From: WTXA01 sp964415195 | Lineage (GTDB): Bacteria > Bacillota > TC1 | Length of the DNA: 64,000 nucleotides | Assembly: GCA_964415195.1 (NCBI GenBank) | Contig: CAYPYD010000004.1 | Span: forward strand, 104,242-168,241 | Direction of reading: 5' to 3' | In this document: positions 42,096-50,321 of the stretch, in pieces | Numbering within the stretch: the stretch's first letter is position 1 | How the letters are laid out: every line of letters starts with the position of its first letter | Made by a program: the position numbers and the translations under genes | Notes under the pieces: generated by a model | Database searches by the model: none | What the model was told of the DNA's origin: nothing | The model's input: only the letters and a program-made list of their open reading frames with translations

Positions 42096-42805
42096 TGGAA
42101 AAAATATTAACAGACGGTACACGAATATATTACGAGATCCATGGTGATACTAAGAATAAGACACTAATATTCCTCCATGGCAACATGGAGGATAGTTCTT
42201 TTTTCAAACAACAATTGGAATACTTTGCTATTAGTCATCAGGTTATTGTTCTAGATACTAGAGGACATGGCAAATCCGACTGGGGTAGTTATGGAAGAGC
42301 AAATAGATATAATCTAAGACTACTAGCTGATGATTTAAGAGAATTGGTTTTGTGTCTTGAATTAGATAATTTTATTGTGGTAGGCTTTAGCGATGGAGCC
42401 AATGTTGCCATGGAATTTGCTAGTTTAGGAGTCACGGGCTTAAAGGGATTAGTACTAATAGGTGGAAACCTAAGACCATGGGGAATGAAAATTGGCACGA
42501 TATTAGAAATTATTAAGGATTATATATTTTCCTTTGGGAAAAGGGATGGTTTTAATAGGAGAAGGAAACTTGGATTAATGCTTTTTGAACCAAGAATTAG
42601 CAGATCTAGTCTAACAGATATTCAAGCCCCGACATTAGTATTGGCAGGAGATAATGATTTAATAAGAAAAAGGGAAACATTAAAGATTGGCAGACTTATT
42701 AGAGGGAGCAAAGTAGAATTTATTAAGGATGCTGATCACTTTTTTATATATAATAATGGGGATATTTTCAACAAAATGTTAGAACAGTGGTTAAATAGTG
42801 TATAA
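42095..42805 (+). CDS. alpha/beta hydrolase
   Basis: A 236-residue hydrolase. FLHGNMEDSSFF holds the oxyanion-hole region, GFSDGAN (about residues 92-98) the nucleophilic serine, LAGDNDLI the acid and DADHFF the histidine. Substrate unknown. It is the last gene of the degV-to-hydrolase run; the helicase gene begins 31 bases later with its own GAGGAAAAAT site. Confidence 0.9.
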   Translation: MEKILTDGTRIYYEIHGDTKNKTLIFLHGNMEDSSFFKQQLEYFAISHQVIVLDTRGHGKSDWGSYGRANRYNLRLLADDLRELVLCLELDNFIVVGFSDGANVAMEFASLGVTGLKGLVLIGGNLRPWGMKIGTILEIIKDYIFSFGKRDGFNRRRKLGLMLFEPRISRSSLTDIQAPTLVLAGDNDLIRKRETLKIGRLIRGSKVEFIKDADHFFIYNNGDIFNKMLEQWLNSV

Positions 42806-42835
42806 TGAAAGAGATGAGTAGAAAAGAGGAAAAAT

Positions 42836-44614
42836 ATGGAAAAAAAACTATTTACCGAATTAGAAATATCTAAGGAGGTCAAAAAGGCAGTCAAGGATTT
42901 AGGATTTGAGGAAGCTACGGCTATTCAAACTTTGACTATACCTTTAATCATGTCAGGTAGAGATGTAATTGGACATTCTCAGACCGGCACAGGAAAAACA
43001 GCAGCATTTGGTATACCAGCTGTGGAGTTAGTTGATGTTAAGGATAAAAAGAATGTTCAGGTTCTGATAGTTTGTCCTACAAGAGAGCTAGCAGTACAAG
43101 CCTGTGAAGAAATAAGGAAGTTCGCCAAATACAAGGAAGGTGTTAACACTGTCCCAGTTTACGGCGGCCAACCTATAGATAGACAAATCAAGTCTTTAAA
43201 ATATGGAGGAAATATTGTTGTAGGAACTCCAGGCAGACTAATGGACCTTATGAGAAGAAAAGTCTTAAAGCTAGGTGCTGTGAAGATGATTGTTCTTGAC
43301 GAGGCAGATGAAATGCTAAACATGGGATTCAAGGAAGATGTCGAGACAATTCTAACAGAAATACCAGACAACAGACAAACAATACTGTTTTCAGCAACTA
43401 TGTCAAAAGAAATTATGAAAATTACTGAACAGTTTTTGACTAATCCTGAATTGGTGCAAATATCACACCAACAATTATCTGTACCAACAATTGAGCAATA
43501 CTATTTTGAAGTCCCTAGAGGCAGAAAAGTAGATGCACTTTGTAATGCCTTGGATGTTTACGATCCAGGCAAGGCCATTGTTTTTTGTAACACCAAAAAA
43601 CAAGTGGAAGAACTACAAAGTGAACTTCAAGCAAGAGGCTACATGGCTGGCGGACTACATGGTGACATGCGTCAGGCATCAAGAGACCAAATGCTAAGAA
43701 GTTTCAAAGCTGGTAAAAACGATATTATGATTGCTACAGACGTAGCAGCAAGAGGCATCGACGTTGAAGATGTAGATATTGTATTCAATTTCGATTTACC
43801 ACAAGATGAAGAGTACTATGTACACAGAATCGGTAGAACAGCCAGAGCTGGTAAAAGCGGTAAGGCATATACTTTCGTTGCCGGAAGAAATCAACTAAGA
43901 GAAATTAATCAATTAAGTAAATATGTAGGCAAAAAAATCCAACTTCAAGCTATACCGTCAAATGCGGATATACATGAAGTTAGACAAGCTGCACTAATGA
44001 AAGAAATCACTGGAATTTTAGAGAAGGAAACTGATCTTAAGAAGTATATGAATATTGTTGAGGACTTAACACAAGAAGATTACACATCACTTGATGTAGC
44101 TTTGGCTCTAATTAAAATACATCTAAAAGATATTGAAGCAAACAACAAACTTTGCGATGATTTGCATATTTCTTATGAAGGCAGTGGTAGTGACAGAGAC
44201 AATAGAGATAGCGGACGTAGAAGAAATGACAGAAATGACAGAAATGATAGAGGCGACAGAGGCGAAAGAGTGGATAGAGGCGACAGAGGCAAGATGGCTA
44301 GCTTTAAAATAGACATCGGTAAAAAAGACGGAGCTGCTGCTAATATTATTCTAAGTGCTGTTACAAGAGCAACAGGACTTCCTGGAACTATGGTCGGCAG
44401 AATTGAAATATCTGATACCTATAGTTATTTTGACATTCCTGAAACTGAAGGCAACTTAGTTATTGAAAAAATGAAAAACCTAAAAGTAAGAAACATTGTA
44501 ACTAATACTGAAAAGGTAGCAAGCAAGAATGCCAAGGATATCAACAGAGGTAGAAGACCATCTGGAGGAAGACCACCTAGTGGTAAACCTTCAGCTCCAA
44601 GAAAAAGAAAGTAG
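42836..44614 (+). CDS. DEAD-box RNA helicase (CsdA/DeaD type)
   Basis: A 592-residue ATP-dependent RNA helicase. Motifs in order: SQTGTGKTAA (about residues 44-53), PTRELAVQ, VLDEADEML, LFSATMS, and HRIGRTARAGKSG. An arginine/aspartate-rich linker (about 453-483, made of NDR and GDR units) leads to a DbpA-type RNA-binding domain (SFKIDIGKKDGAAANIIL onward) and a basic RRPSGGRPPSGKPSAP tail. Likely role: ribosome assembly and cold-shock RNA remodelling. Confidence 0.95.
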   Translation: MEKKLFTELEISKEVKKAVKDLGFEEATAIQTLTIPLIMSGRDVIGHSQTGTGKTAAFGIPAVELVDVKDKKNVQVLIVCPTRELAVQACEEIRKFAKYKEGVNTVPVYGGQPIDRQIKSLKYGGNIVVGTPGRLMDLMRRKVLKLGAVKMIVLDEADEMLNMGFKEDVETILTEIPDNRQTILFSATMSKEIMKITEQFLTNPELVQISHQQLSVPTIEQYYFEVPRGRKVDALCNALDVYDPGKAIVFCNTKKQVEELQSELQARGYMAGGLHGDMRQASRDQMLRSFKAGKNDIMIATDVAARGIDVEDVDIVFNFDLPQDEEYYVHRIGRTARAGKSGKAYTFVAGRNQLREINQLSKYVGKKIQLQAIPSNADIHEVRQAALMKEITGILEKETDLKKYMNIVEDLTQEDYTSLDVALALIKIHLKDIEANNKLCDDLHISYEGSGSDRDNRDSGRRRNDRNDRNDRGDRGERVDRGDRGKMASFKIDIGKKDGAAANIILSAVTRATGLPGTMVGRIEISDTYSYFDIPETEGNLVIEKMKNLKVRNIVTNTEKVASKNAKDINRGRRPSGGRPPSGKPSAPRKRK

Positions 44615-44623
44615 GCATAATTA

Positions 44624-45109
44624 ATGGAAATAACTTATAGAAAAGCTGATATTAGTGAATCAATTACGATAGCAGAGCTATATAACGAGTTTCTATGTGA
44701 CCTAAGAGATATAGGTAAAGATATATATTTTGACTTTGAGGAGCTTTCTGTCAATGACAGAGTCAAGCTCCTTGAAGAAAGATTTAATGCTGACAAGGGA
44801 CTTGTTGTAGTGGCTGAGGTTGCAGGGGAAATTGTAGGCTTTATATCTATGACAATAATTAACTGCTTTATGATAGTATCCTCAATTAAGGATATTGGCT
44901 ATATTGAGGCTGGTTATGTAAAACCTGATTATAGAAGACTAGGCATAACAACCAAACTTGAAAATATGGTAGAAGATTTCCTTAAAGAAAAGGGAATAAG
45001 ATACCTTGAATTATTCACCTTAATGAATAATGAAATCGCTAATAATAGCTGGAGCAAGTTAGGCTTTATACCTTTCAGGCAACAGTGGAGGAAAGATTTG
45101 AATGAATAA
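44624..45109 (+). CDS. GNAT-family N-acetyltransferase
   Basis: A 161-residue acetyltransferase. GYVKPDYRRLGITTKL is the acetyl-CoA pyrophosphate loop (R/Q-x-x-G-x-G/A, with Ile-Thr here), and LEKLG-type ends appear as NSWSKLGFIPFR. Substrate unknown. It lies nine bases after the helicase stop and overlaps the SDR gene by eight bases. Confidence 0.88.
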   Translation: MEITYRKADISESITIAELYNEFLCDLRDIGKDIYFDFEELSVNDRVKLLEERFNADKGLVVVAEVAGEIVGFISMTIINCFMIVSSIKDIGYIEAGYVKPDYRRLGITTKLENMVEDFLKEKGIRYLELFTLMNNEIANNSWSKLGFIPFRQQWRKDLNE

Positions 45110-45983
45110 ACTTGCTATAATAACTGGAGCGAATACTGGTCTTGGCTTTGAAACAGCCAAGGCTTTACTTTTAGATGGATATCATGTAGTTATGGCCAAC
45201 AGAGATATGGCTAAGACAAAAGATGCTATCAATAAATTAAGAACACTAGGTCTTGGTGAAAGAGTCGACTTTATCCAAATGGATCTAGAAGACAGACCCT
45301 CGATAGAAGCATTTGCAGCAGAATTTGAAAATAAATTTGGACAATTTGATATACTTGTAAACAATGGTGGAGCACTTTTACCAAAATATTCCATTACCAA
45401 AAACGGTCTGGAAAAACATTTTGATGTCAACTACCTGGGACACTTTTATCTAAACAGTCTATTAATGGATTTAATGGCAAAAGATGGACTAGTAGTTAGT
45501 CTTGGAAGCCTAGCCCACAAAATGTCTGTTGCTGATATTCATTTTGAGGACATAACTTTTAATAGTGAAAGTTACGAAAAAATGAAAGCCTATGCCCAGT
45601 CTAAACTGGCACTTACTCTTTATGGAGTAGAACTAGCCAGAAAATTTGAAGGTACCAGCAGACGCTCATTGATAGTTCATCCTGGAGTGTCCAATACAGA
45701 TATATTCTCAAGATATTATGGAAAACTACTTGGCAAAATACTTATGCCAATAGCCAACTGGTATGGTGTCAGCGGACCAAAGGAAGGTGCGCAATCCATA
45801 ATCCATGCCATAAGAGATAATGATATACCAAACGGCTCATATATAGGGCCTCAAGGCAAAAAAGAATGGAGAGGCTGTCCCGGTTTTTGCAACCTGTCAA
45901 GTAAAGCACTTGATGATAAACTGGCAAAAGACCTTTGGCGCTTTAGCGAAAAACTCATAGGTAATAAATTCATAGTAAATTAA
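45102..45983 (+). CDS. short-chain dehydrogenase/reductase
   Basis: A 293-residue NAD(P)-dependent oxidoreductase. GANTGLGFETAKAL is the cofactor loop, NNGGAL the NNAG-type motif, and the catalytic residues are in LGSLAHKM and YAQSK. The MANRDMAKTKDAI segment suggests NADP preference. The sequence resembles retinol dehydrogenase-like SDRs; the substrate is unknown. Confidence 0.9.
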   Translation: MNKLAIITGANTGLGFETAKALLLDGYHVVMANRDMAKTKDAINKLRTLGLGERVDFIQMDLEDRPSIEAFAAEFENKFGQFDILVNNGGALLPKYSITKNGLEKHFDVNYLGHFYLNSLLMDLMAKDGLVVSLGSLAHKMSVADIHFEDITFNSESYEKMKAYAQSKLALTLYGVELARKFEGTSRRSLIVHPGVSNTDIFSRYYGKLLGKILMPIANWYGVSGPKEGAQSIIHAIRDNDIPNGSYIGPQGKKEWRGCPGFCNLSSKALDDKLAKDLWRFSEKLIGNKFIVN

Positions 45984-46017
45984 GATGGAATAGATGAATA
46001 TGGGTAGTGAGGTAATG

Positions 46018-47505
46018 ATGAAAAAATACATTATAGCACTTGATCAAGGCACAACAAGTTCAAGAGCCTTGGTGTTTGATGAAAAAAAGAATATTGTCGC
46101 AACAGCTCAAAAAGAGATTGTTCAAATATATCCAAAAGAGGGATATATTGAACATGATCCCCTTGAGCTATTTAATTCTGTTGTAGAAGTGATGAAAGAT
46201 GCGGTTAATAGGTCTGGAATAGCGATTAAGGATATTGCAGGTATTGGTATTGCTAATCAAAGAGAAACAACTATTCTTTTTAATAAAAATACTGGAGAAC
46301 CAGTATATAATGCCATAGTATGGCAATGTAGAAGAACCATAGATATTTGCAGAAAATTGGAAGATGAAGGTTATACGGAATACATCAAGGAGAATACAGG
46401 CTTAGTAATAGATCCATACTTTTCTGGTACCAAGATTTCCTGGATACTAGATAATGTTGAAGGTGTAAGACAATTGGCAAATGAGGGTAATCTAGGATTT
46501 TCCACAGTTGACAGTTGGCTACTATACAAACTGACTGATGGAGCGGTCCACAAAACTGATATGACCAATGCCTCAAGAACAATGTTGTATAACATCAGAG
46601 AATTAAAATGGGACAGTGTTCTATGTAGTGCACTCAATATTCCTATGAATATATTGCCAGAAGTGGTTGAGTCAAGCGGAGTATTTGGTCAATTTGACTA
46701 TGAAGGGTATCTTTTGCCGATTGTTAGCATGGTCGGTGATCAACAATCGGCTCTCTTTGGACAAGGATGCATTAAAACTGGTGATGTAAAGAACACTTAT
46801 GGAACAGGTTGTTTCTTATTAGTTAATACAGGTGAGAAACTGATTTTAAGTCAAGCTGGACTTATATCTACTATTGGTATTAGTTATGCTGGAAAAGTAT
46901 CCTATGCAATTGAAGGCAGTGTATTTATGGGCGGGGCTTTATTTAAATGGATGAGAGATGAACTAGGGCTATTTTTAAATAATGACGAAATTGAAGTGCT
47001 TGCAAGAAGTGTAGAAAATTCCTTAGGGGTGGTTATCGTACCTGCCTTTACAGGACTAGGGGCCCCCTATTGGGATATGAATGCTAGAGGAACAATTTTT
47101 GGCCTCACTAGAGGCATATCCAAGGGACATATCGTCAGAGCAGGTATTGAAGCAGTTGTTATGCAAGTTCAAGACTTATTGACTGCCATCAAGGAAGATA
47201 TTGTTTTTGATCTAAATTCACTGCGAGTTGATGGTGGTGCTTGTGTTAACAACCTATTACTAGAAATGCAAAGTAAAATTTCAGGACTTAAGGTCATAAG
47301 ACCAGATAATATTGAATCTACAGCATTAGGAGCCTATTTTCTAGCGGGTTTAGAACTGGGTTTTTGGTCAGGATTGGATGAATTATTCAGCTCTACAAAT
47401 GGAATGGTTGTATTTGATGAGAAAGTGGATGATGATAAAAATATGATGTTGTCTGATGCTTGGAAAAAGGCAGTCGCTGCAGTTAGATTTTATGCTGGTA
47501 ATTAA
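46018..47505 (+). CDS. glpK: glycerol kinase
   Basis: A 495-residue FGGY-family kinase that makes glycerol 3-phosphate. ALDQGTTSSRAL (phosphate 1), GIANQRETT, GVVGDQQ-like MVGDQQSALFGQG and GLGAPYWDMNARG are GlpK signatures, which separate it from other FGGY kinases. Start ATG 46018 is five bases from GAGG; ATGs at 45994, 46000 and 46015 are less well placed. No glpF or glpD is adjacent. Confidence 0.95.
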   Translation: MKKYIIALDQGTTSSRALVFDEKKNIVATAQKEIVQIYPKEGYIEHDPLELFNSVVEVMKDAVNRSGIAIKDIAGIGIANQRETTILFNKNTGEPVYNAIVWQCRRTIDICRKLEDEGYTEYIKENTGLVIDPYFSGTKISWILDNVEGVRQLANEGNLGFSTVDSWLLYKLTDGAVHKTDMTNASRTMLYNIRELKWDSVLCSALNIPMNILPEVVESSGVFGQFDYEGYLLPIVSMVGDQQSALFGQGCIKTGDVKNTYGTGCFLLVNTGEKLILSQAGLISTIGISYAGKVSYAIEGSVFMGGALFKWMRDELGLFLNNDEIEVLARSVENSLGVVIVPAFTGLGAPYWDMNARGTIFGLTRGISKGHIVRAGIEAVVMQVQDLLTAIKEDIVFDLNSLRVDGGACVNNLLLEMQSKISGLKVIRPDNIESTALGAYFLAGLELGFWSGLDELFSSTNGMVVFDEKVDDDKNMMLSDAWKKAVAAVRFYAGN

Positions 47506-47534
47506 TTGATTTTAGCCATATATTGTGATAAAAT
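47506..47534 (+). promoter_or_regulatory. promoter of the tRNA-Thr gene
   Basis: TTGATT (47506-47511) and TAAAAT (47529-47534) are 17 bases apart, beginning right after the glpK stop codon, and place the start about 8 bases before the tRNA. Confidence 0.65.
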
Positions 47535-47548
47535 CTATTTTGTTGTTT

Positions 47549-47624
47549 GCCAACATAGCTCAGTAGGTAGAGCGTCACCATGGTAAGGTGAAGGTCCCCG
47601 GTTCGATTCCGGATGTTGGCTCCA
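47549..47624 (+). tRNA. tRNA-Thr (anticodon GGT)
   Basis: A complete 76-base cloverleaf. Acceptor GCCAACA pairs with TGTTGGC; the D stem is AGCTC/GAGC. Anticodon stem TCACC/GGTGA encloses the loop ATGGTAA, giving anticodon GGT (threonine, ACY codons). The T arm has GGTTCGATTCC, and CCA is encoded at 47622-47624. A terminator follows, so it is a single-gene unit. Confidence 0.95.
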
Positions 47625-47635
47625 ATAGTTGTTCT

Positions 47636-47670
47636 AAGATTTCATTCTTTATTGAGTGGAATCTTTTTTT
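47636..47670 (+). terminator. terminator of the tRNA gene
   Basis: AAGATTTCATTC (47636-47647) pairs with GAGTGGAATCTT (47654-47665) using two G-T pairs, followed by a T run. Confidence 0.85.
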
Positions 47671-47776
47671 ATGTTGATATTTACCTTTAAAGTATTAGTT
47701 AATCACGTATTTACTGGTGTTGCCTAATTTATTGGTCAATGAAAACAATTTCATTAACAAAATAACGTCATATCCC

Positions 47777-47805
47777 TTATAATTTTAAACATAGGACTGT
47801 ATAAT
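47777..47805 (+). promoter_or_regulatory. candidate promoter of the purine-catabolism cluster
   Basis: TTATAA (47777-47782) and TATAAT (47800-47805) are 17 bases apart; the -35 element matches the consensus at four of six bases. The leader of about 60 bases holds a small palindrome, TATGATTTAATCATA (47825-47839), that could be an operator. Confidence 0.45.
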
Positions 47806-47873
47806 TTAAATGTGAAGGTAATAGTATGATTTAATCATAAATTATGTAAAAAACACAGGAGGTAAAAAGAAGT

Positions 47874-49163
47874 ATGAATTATCAAGACATTCTTGTAAAA
47901 GCAGAAGGCTACAAAAAGGAAATGACCCAATTTCTAAGAGATATGATCGCTATACCTAGCGAATCTTGTCAAGAAGAACTAGTGGTAAAAAGAATCAAGG
48001 AGGAAATGGACAAAGTCGGTTTCGATGAAACTTGGTTTGATGGACTAGGAAACGTTATTGGTCGTATCGGAAATGGTAAGAAAGTTATTGCCATGGATGC
48101 TCACATCGACACAGTAGGTATTGGTAACATTGCCAACTGGACTGAGTGTGATCCTTATGAAGGTAAATTAGTAGGCGATGAAATATATGGTCGTGGTGGA
48201 TCTGACCAAGAAGGCGGAATGGCTTCTATGGTTTATGCAGGTAAAGTTATCAAGGACTTAGGTCTTGAAGACGACTATACATTATATGTAGTTGGTTCAG
48301 TACAAGAAGAAGACTGTGATGGTCTTTGCTGGCAGTGGATTCTTGAACAAGAAGTTCCAGCTGGCAAGTTCAAGAAACCTGAATTCGTAGTTATCACAGA
48401 ACCTACTTCACTAAGAATCTACAGAGGACACAGAGGCCGTATGGAAATAAGAGTTGACGTTAAAGGCATAAGTTGCCACGGATCAGCTCCTGAGCGTGGA
48501 GACAATGCAATTTACAAAATGGCTCCAATCATCATCGAACTAAGAGCTCTTAACGAGAACTTACACTATGATGCGTTCTTAGGAAAAGGTACTCTTGCTA
48601 TTTCTGAAATCTTCTTCACATCTCCTTCAAGATGTGCTGTTGCTGATAGTTGTGCTATCTCAATCGACAGAAGACTTACAGACGGCGAAACTTGGGAAGG
48701 TGCTCTTCAAGAAGTTAGAAACCTACCAGCTGTTAAAGAAGCAGGCGGAATTGTTTCACTTTATGAATACGATCGTCCATCATGGAATGGTACAGTTTAC
48801 AAAACTGAAAGCTATTTCCCAACATGGGTAATCCCAGAATCAGATCCAATTTGTCAAACTTTAGTTGAAGCTGGTAACGGTTTATTCACTAAAGATAACT
48901 TCAAACTATTAAAAGAACAAGAAGGCCTAGAAGATGACTTCATGAGCGTATTCAACGACGGAGTTGTTGTAGACAAGTGGACATTCTCAACTAATGGTGT
49001 TTCTATCATGGGACGTCATGGAATCAAATGTATCGGTTTTGGACCAGGACACGAAAGACAAGCTCACGCTCCTAACGAGAAAACATTTGCCTCTCACTTA
49101 GTTGCTTGTGCTGCTATGTATGCTGCTATCCCAGGCCTATATGTAAACAAATATTCAAAATAG
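47874..49163 (+). CDS. ygeY: YgeY-family M20 metallohydrolase
   Basis: A 429-residue dinuclear zinc hydrolase of the M20 peptidase clan. Ligands and catalytic residues are visible in MDAHIDTVGIG, GRGGSDQEGGMA, VGSVQEEDCDG and VITEPTS. The YgeY group is found with Se-dependent xanthine dehydrogenase genes in anaerobic purine catabolism and is thought to deacylate or decarbamoylate an intermediate. CACAGGAGGTAAAAAGAAGT precedes the ATG. It begins the cluster. Confidence 0.93.
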   Translation: MNYQDILVKAEGYKKEMTQFLRDMIAIPSESCQEELVVKRIKEEMDKVGFDETWFDGLGNVIGRIGNGKKVIAMDAHIDTVGIGNIANWTECDPYEGKLVGDEIYGRGGSDQEGGMASMVYAGKVIKDLGLEDDYTLYVVGSVQEEDCDGLCWQWILEQEVPAGKFKKPEFVVITEPTSLRIYRGHRGRMEIRVDVKGISCHGSAPERGDNAIYKMAPIIIELRALNENLHYDAFLGKGTLAISEIFFTSPSRCAVADSCAISIDRRLTDGETWEGALQEVRNLPAVKEAGGIVSLYEYDRPSWNGTVYKTESYFPTWVIPESDPICQTLVEAGNGLFTKDNFKLLKEQEGLEDDFMSVFNDGVVVDKWTFSTNGVSIMGRHGIKCIGFGPGHERQAHAPNEKTFASHLVACAAMYAAIPGLYVNKYSK

Positions 49164-49213
49164 TAACTGTTTAAATTTAAAATAAAAAAAGAATAAAATC
49201 AGGAGGTTTTTTT

Positions 49214-50218
49214 ATGCAAGCTAATTTAAGAGGAAAACATCTAATCACTTTAAGAGAGTGGACTAAGGAAGAAGTAGATACATTAATGGACGTATCTTTC
49301 GACCTTAAAAGAAAGTTCGCTATGGGAATATCTACTAGATACCTAGAAGATAACACAATATTCCTAATGTTCTTTGAAGCATCAACTAGAACAAGAAACT
49401 CAATGGAAGCTGGTATTACACAACTTGGTGGACACGCGCACTTCCTAGATACTTCAACTATGCAGATTTCACACGGTGAAACTCCAAAGGACACTGCTGT
49501 AATCCTAGCTCGTTTCGGACATGCAATTGCTTGCCGTATCTGTGCTTGGGAAGTTGGAAACAAGTATATTAGAGAAATGGCTAAATGGTCACCAGTACCA
49601 GTAATCAACATGCAATGTGATCTTTATCACCCATTACAAGGTTTAGCTGACTTGATGACTATCATCGAAAAATTCGGCGACACTAAGGGTGTTAATGTAT
49701 CAATTATCTGGGCTTATGCAACAAGCCATAAGAAACCAATATCAGTACCATTGTCACAAGCTTTGTTGTTCCCTCGTTATGGAATGAACACAACTCTTGC
49801 TTACCCAGCTGGTTATGAATTACCACAATGGGTATATGATGAAGCTGAAGAAAACGCAAAAAGACATGGTGGATCTTTCAGAATCACTCATGATCAAGAA
49901 GAAGCTTACAGAAATGCTGACGTTGTTATTCCTAAAAACTGGGGTAACTGGGTTACTGACTCAAAAGGCGACACAACTTCAAAGAACGTATTAGACGAAA
50001 GCTTAAAAGTATGGAAATGTACAGAAGCTCTAATGCAAACTGTTAGCCCAAGATGCGTGTATATGCATGCTCTACCAGCTGACAGAAATAACGAAGTTGA
50101 AGATGCTGTAATCGACGGTAAATGGTCTGTAGTATATGATGAAGCAGAAAACAGACTACACACTTCTAAAGCTGTTATGGCTTTAACTATGGGTGGAAGA
50201 AACGCTTACAAACAATAA
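49214..50218 (+). CDS. ygeW: YgeW-type knotted carbamoyltransferase
   Basis: A 334-residue protein of the aspartate/ornithine carbamoyltransferase fold. FFEASTRTRNSMEAG is the carbamoyl-phosphate loop, and MHALPADRNNEVEDAVIDG the C-terminal substrate region. The substrate of YgeW is not established; in purine clusters it is thought to handle a ureido intermediate and feed carbamoyl phosphate to a kinase. AGGAGGTTTTTTT precedes the ATG. Confidence 0.92.
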   Translation: MQANLRGKHLITLREWTKEEVDTLMDVSFDLKRKFAMGISTRYLEDNTIFLMFFEASTRTRNSMEAGITQLGGHAHFLDTSTMQISHGETPKDTAVILARFGHAIACRICAWEVGNKYIREMAKWSPVPVINMQCDLYHPLQGLADLMTIIEKFGDTKGVNVSIIWAYATSHKKPISVPLSQALLFPRYGMNTTLAYPAGYELPQWVYDEAEENAKRHGGSFRITHDQEEAYRNADVVIPKNWGNWVTDSKGDTTSKNVLDESLKVWKCTEALMQTVSPRCVYMHALPADRNNEVEDAVIDGKWSVVYDEAENRLHTSKAVMALTMGGRNAYKQ

Positions 50219-50232
50219 CATACATCTCAACA

Positions 50233-50273
50233 GGAAAAGGAGTTTCATTAGTTTCTAATGGAACTCCCTTTTC
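50233..50273 (+). terminator. intercistronic hairpin between ygeW and ygfK
   Basis: GAAAAGGAGTTTCATTAG (50233-50250) pairs with a complementary arm ending CTCCCTTTTC (to about 50273) with one bulge. No T run follows, so it is more likely a processing or stability element than a full terminator. Confidence 0.6.
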
Positions 50274-50321
50274 ACAAATTGGTTAAATAATAAAATGTAC
50301 TAATAAATTTGGAGGTACGAC

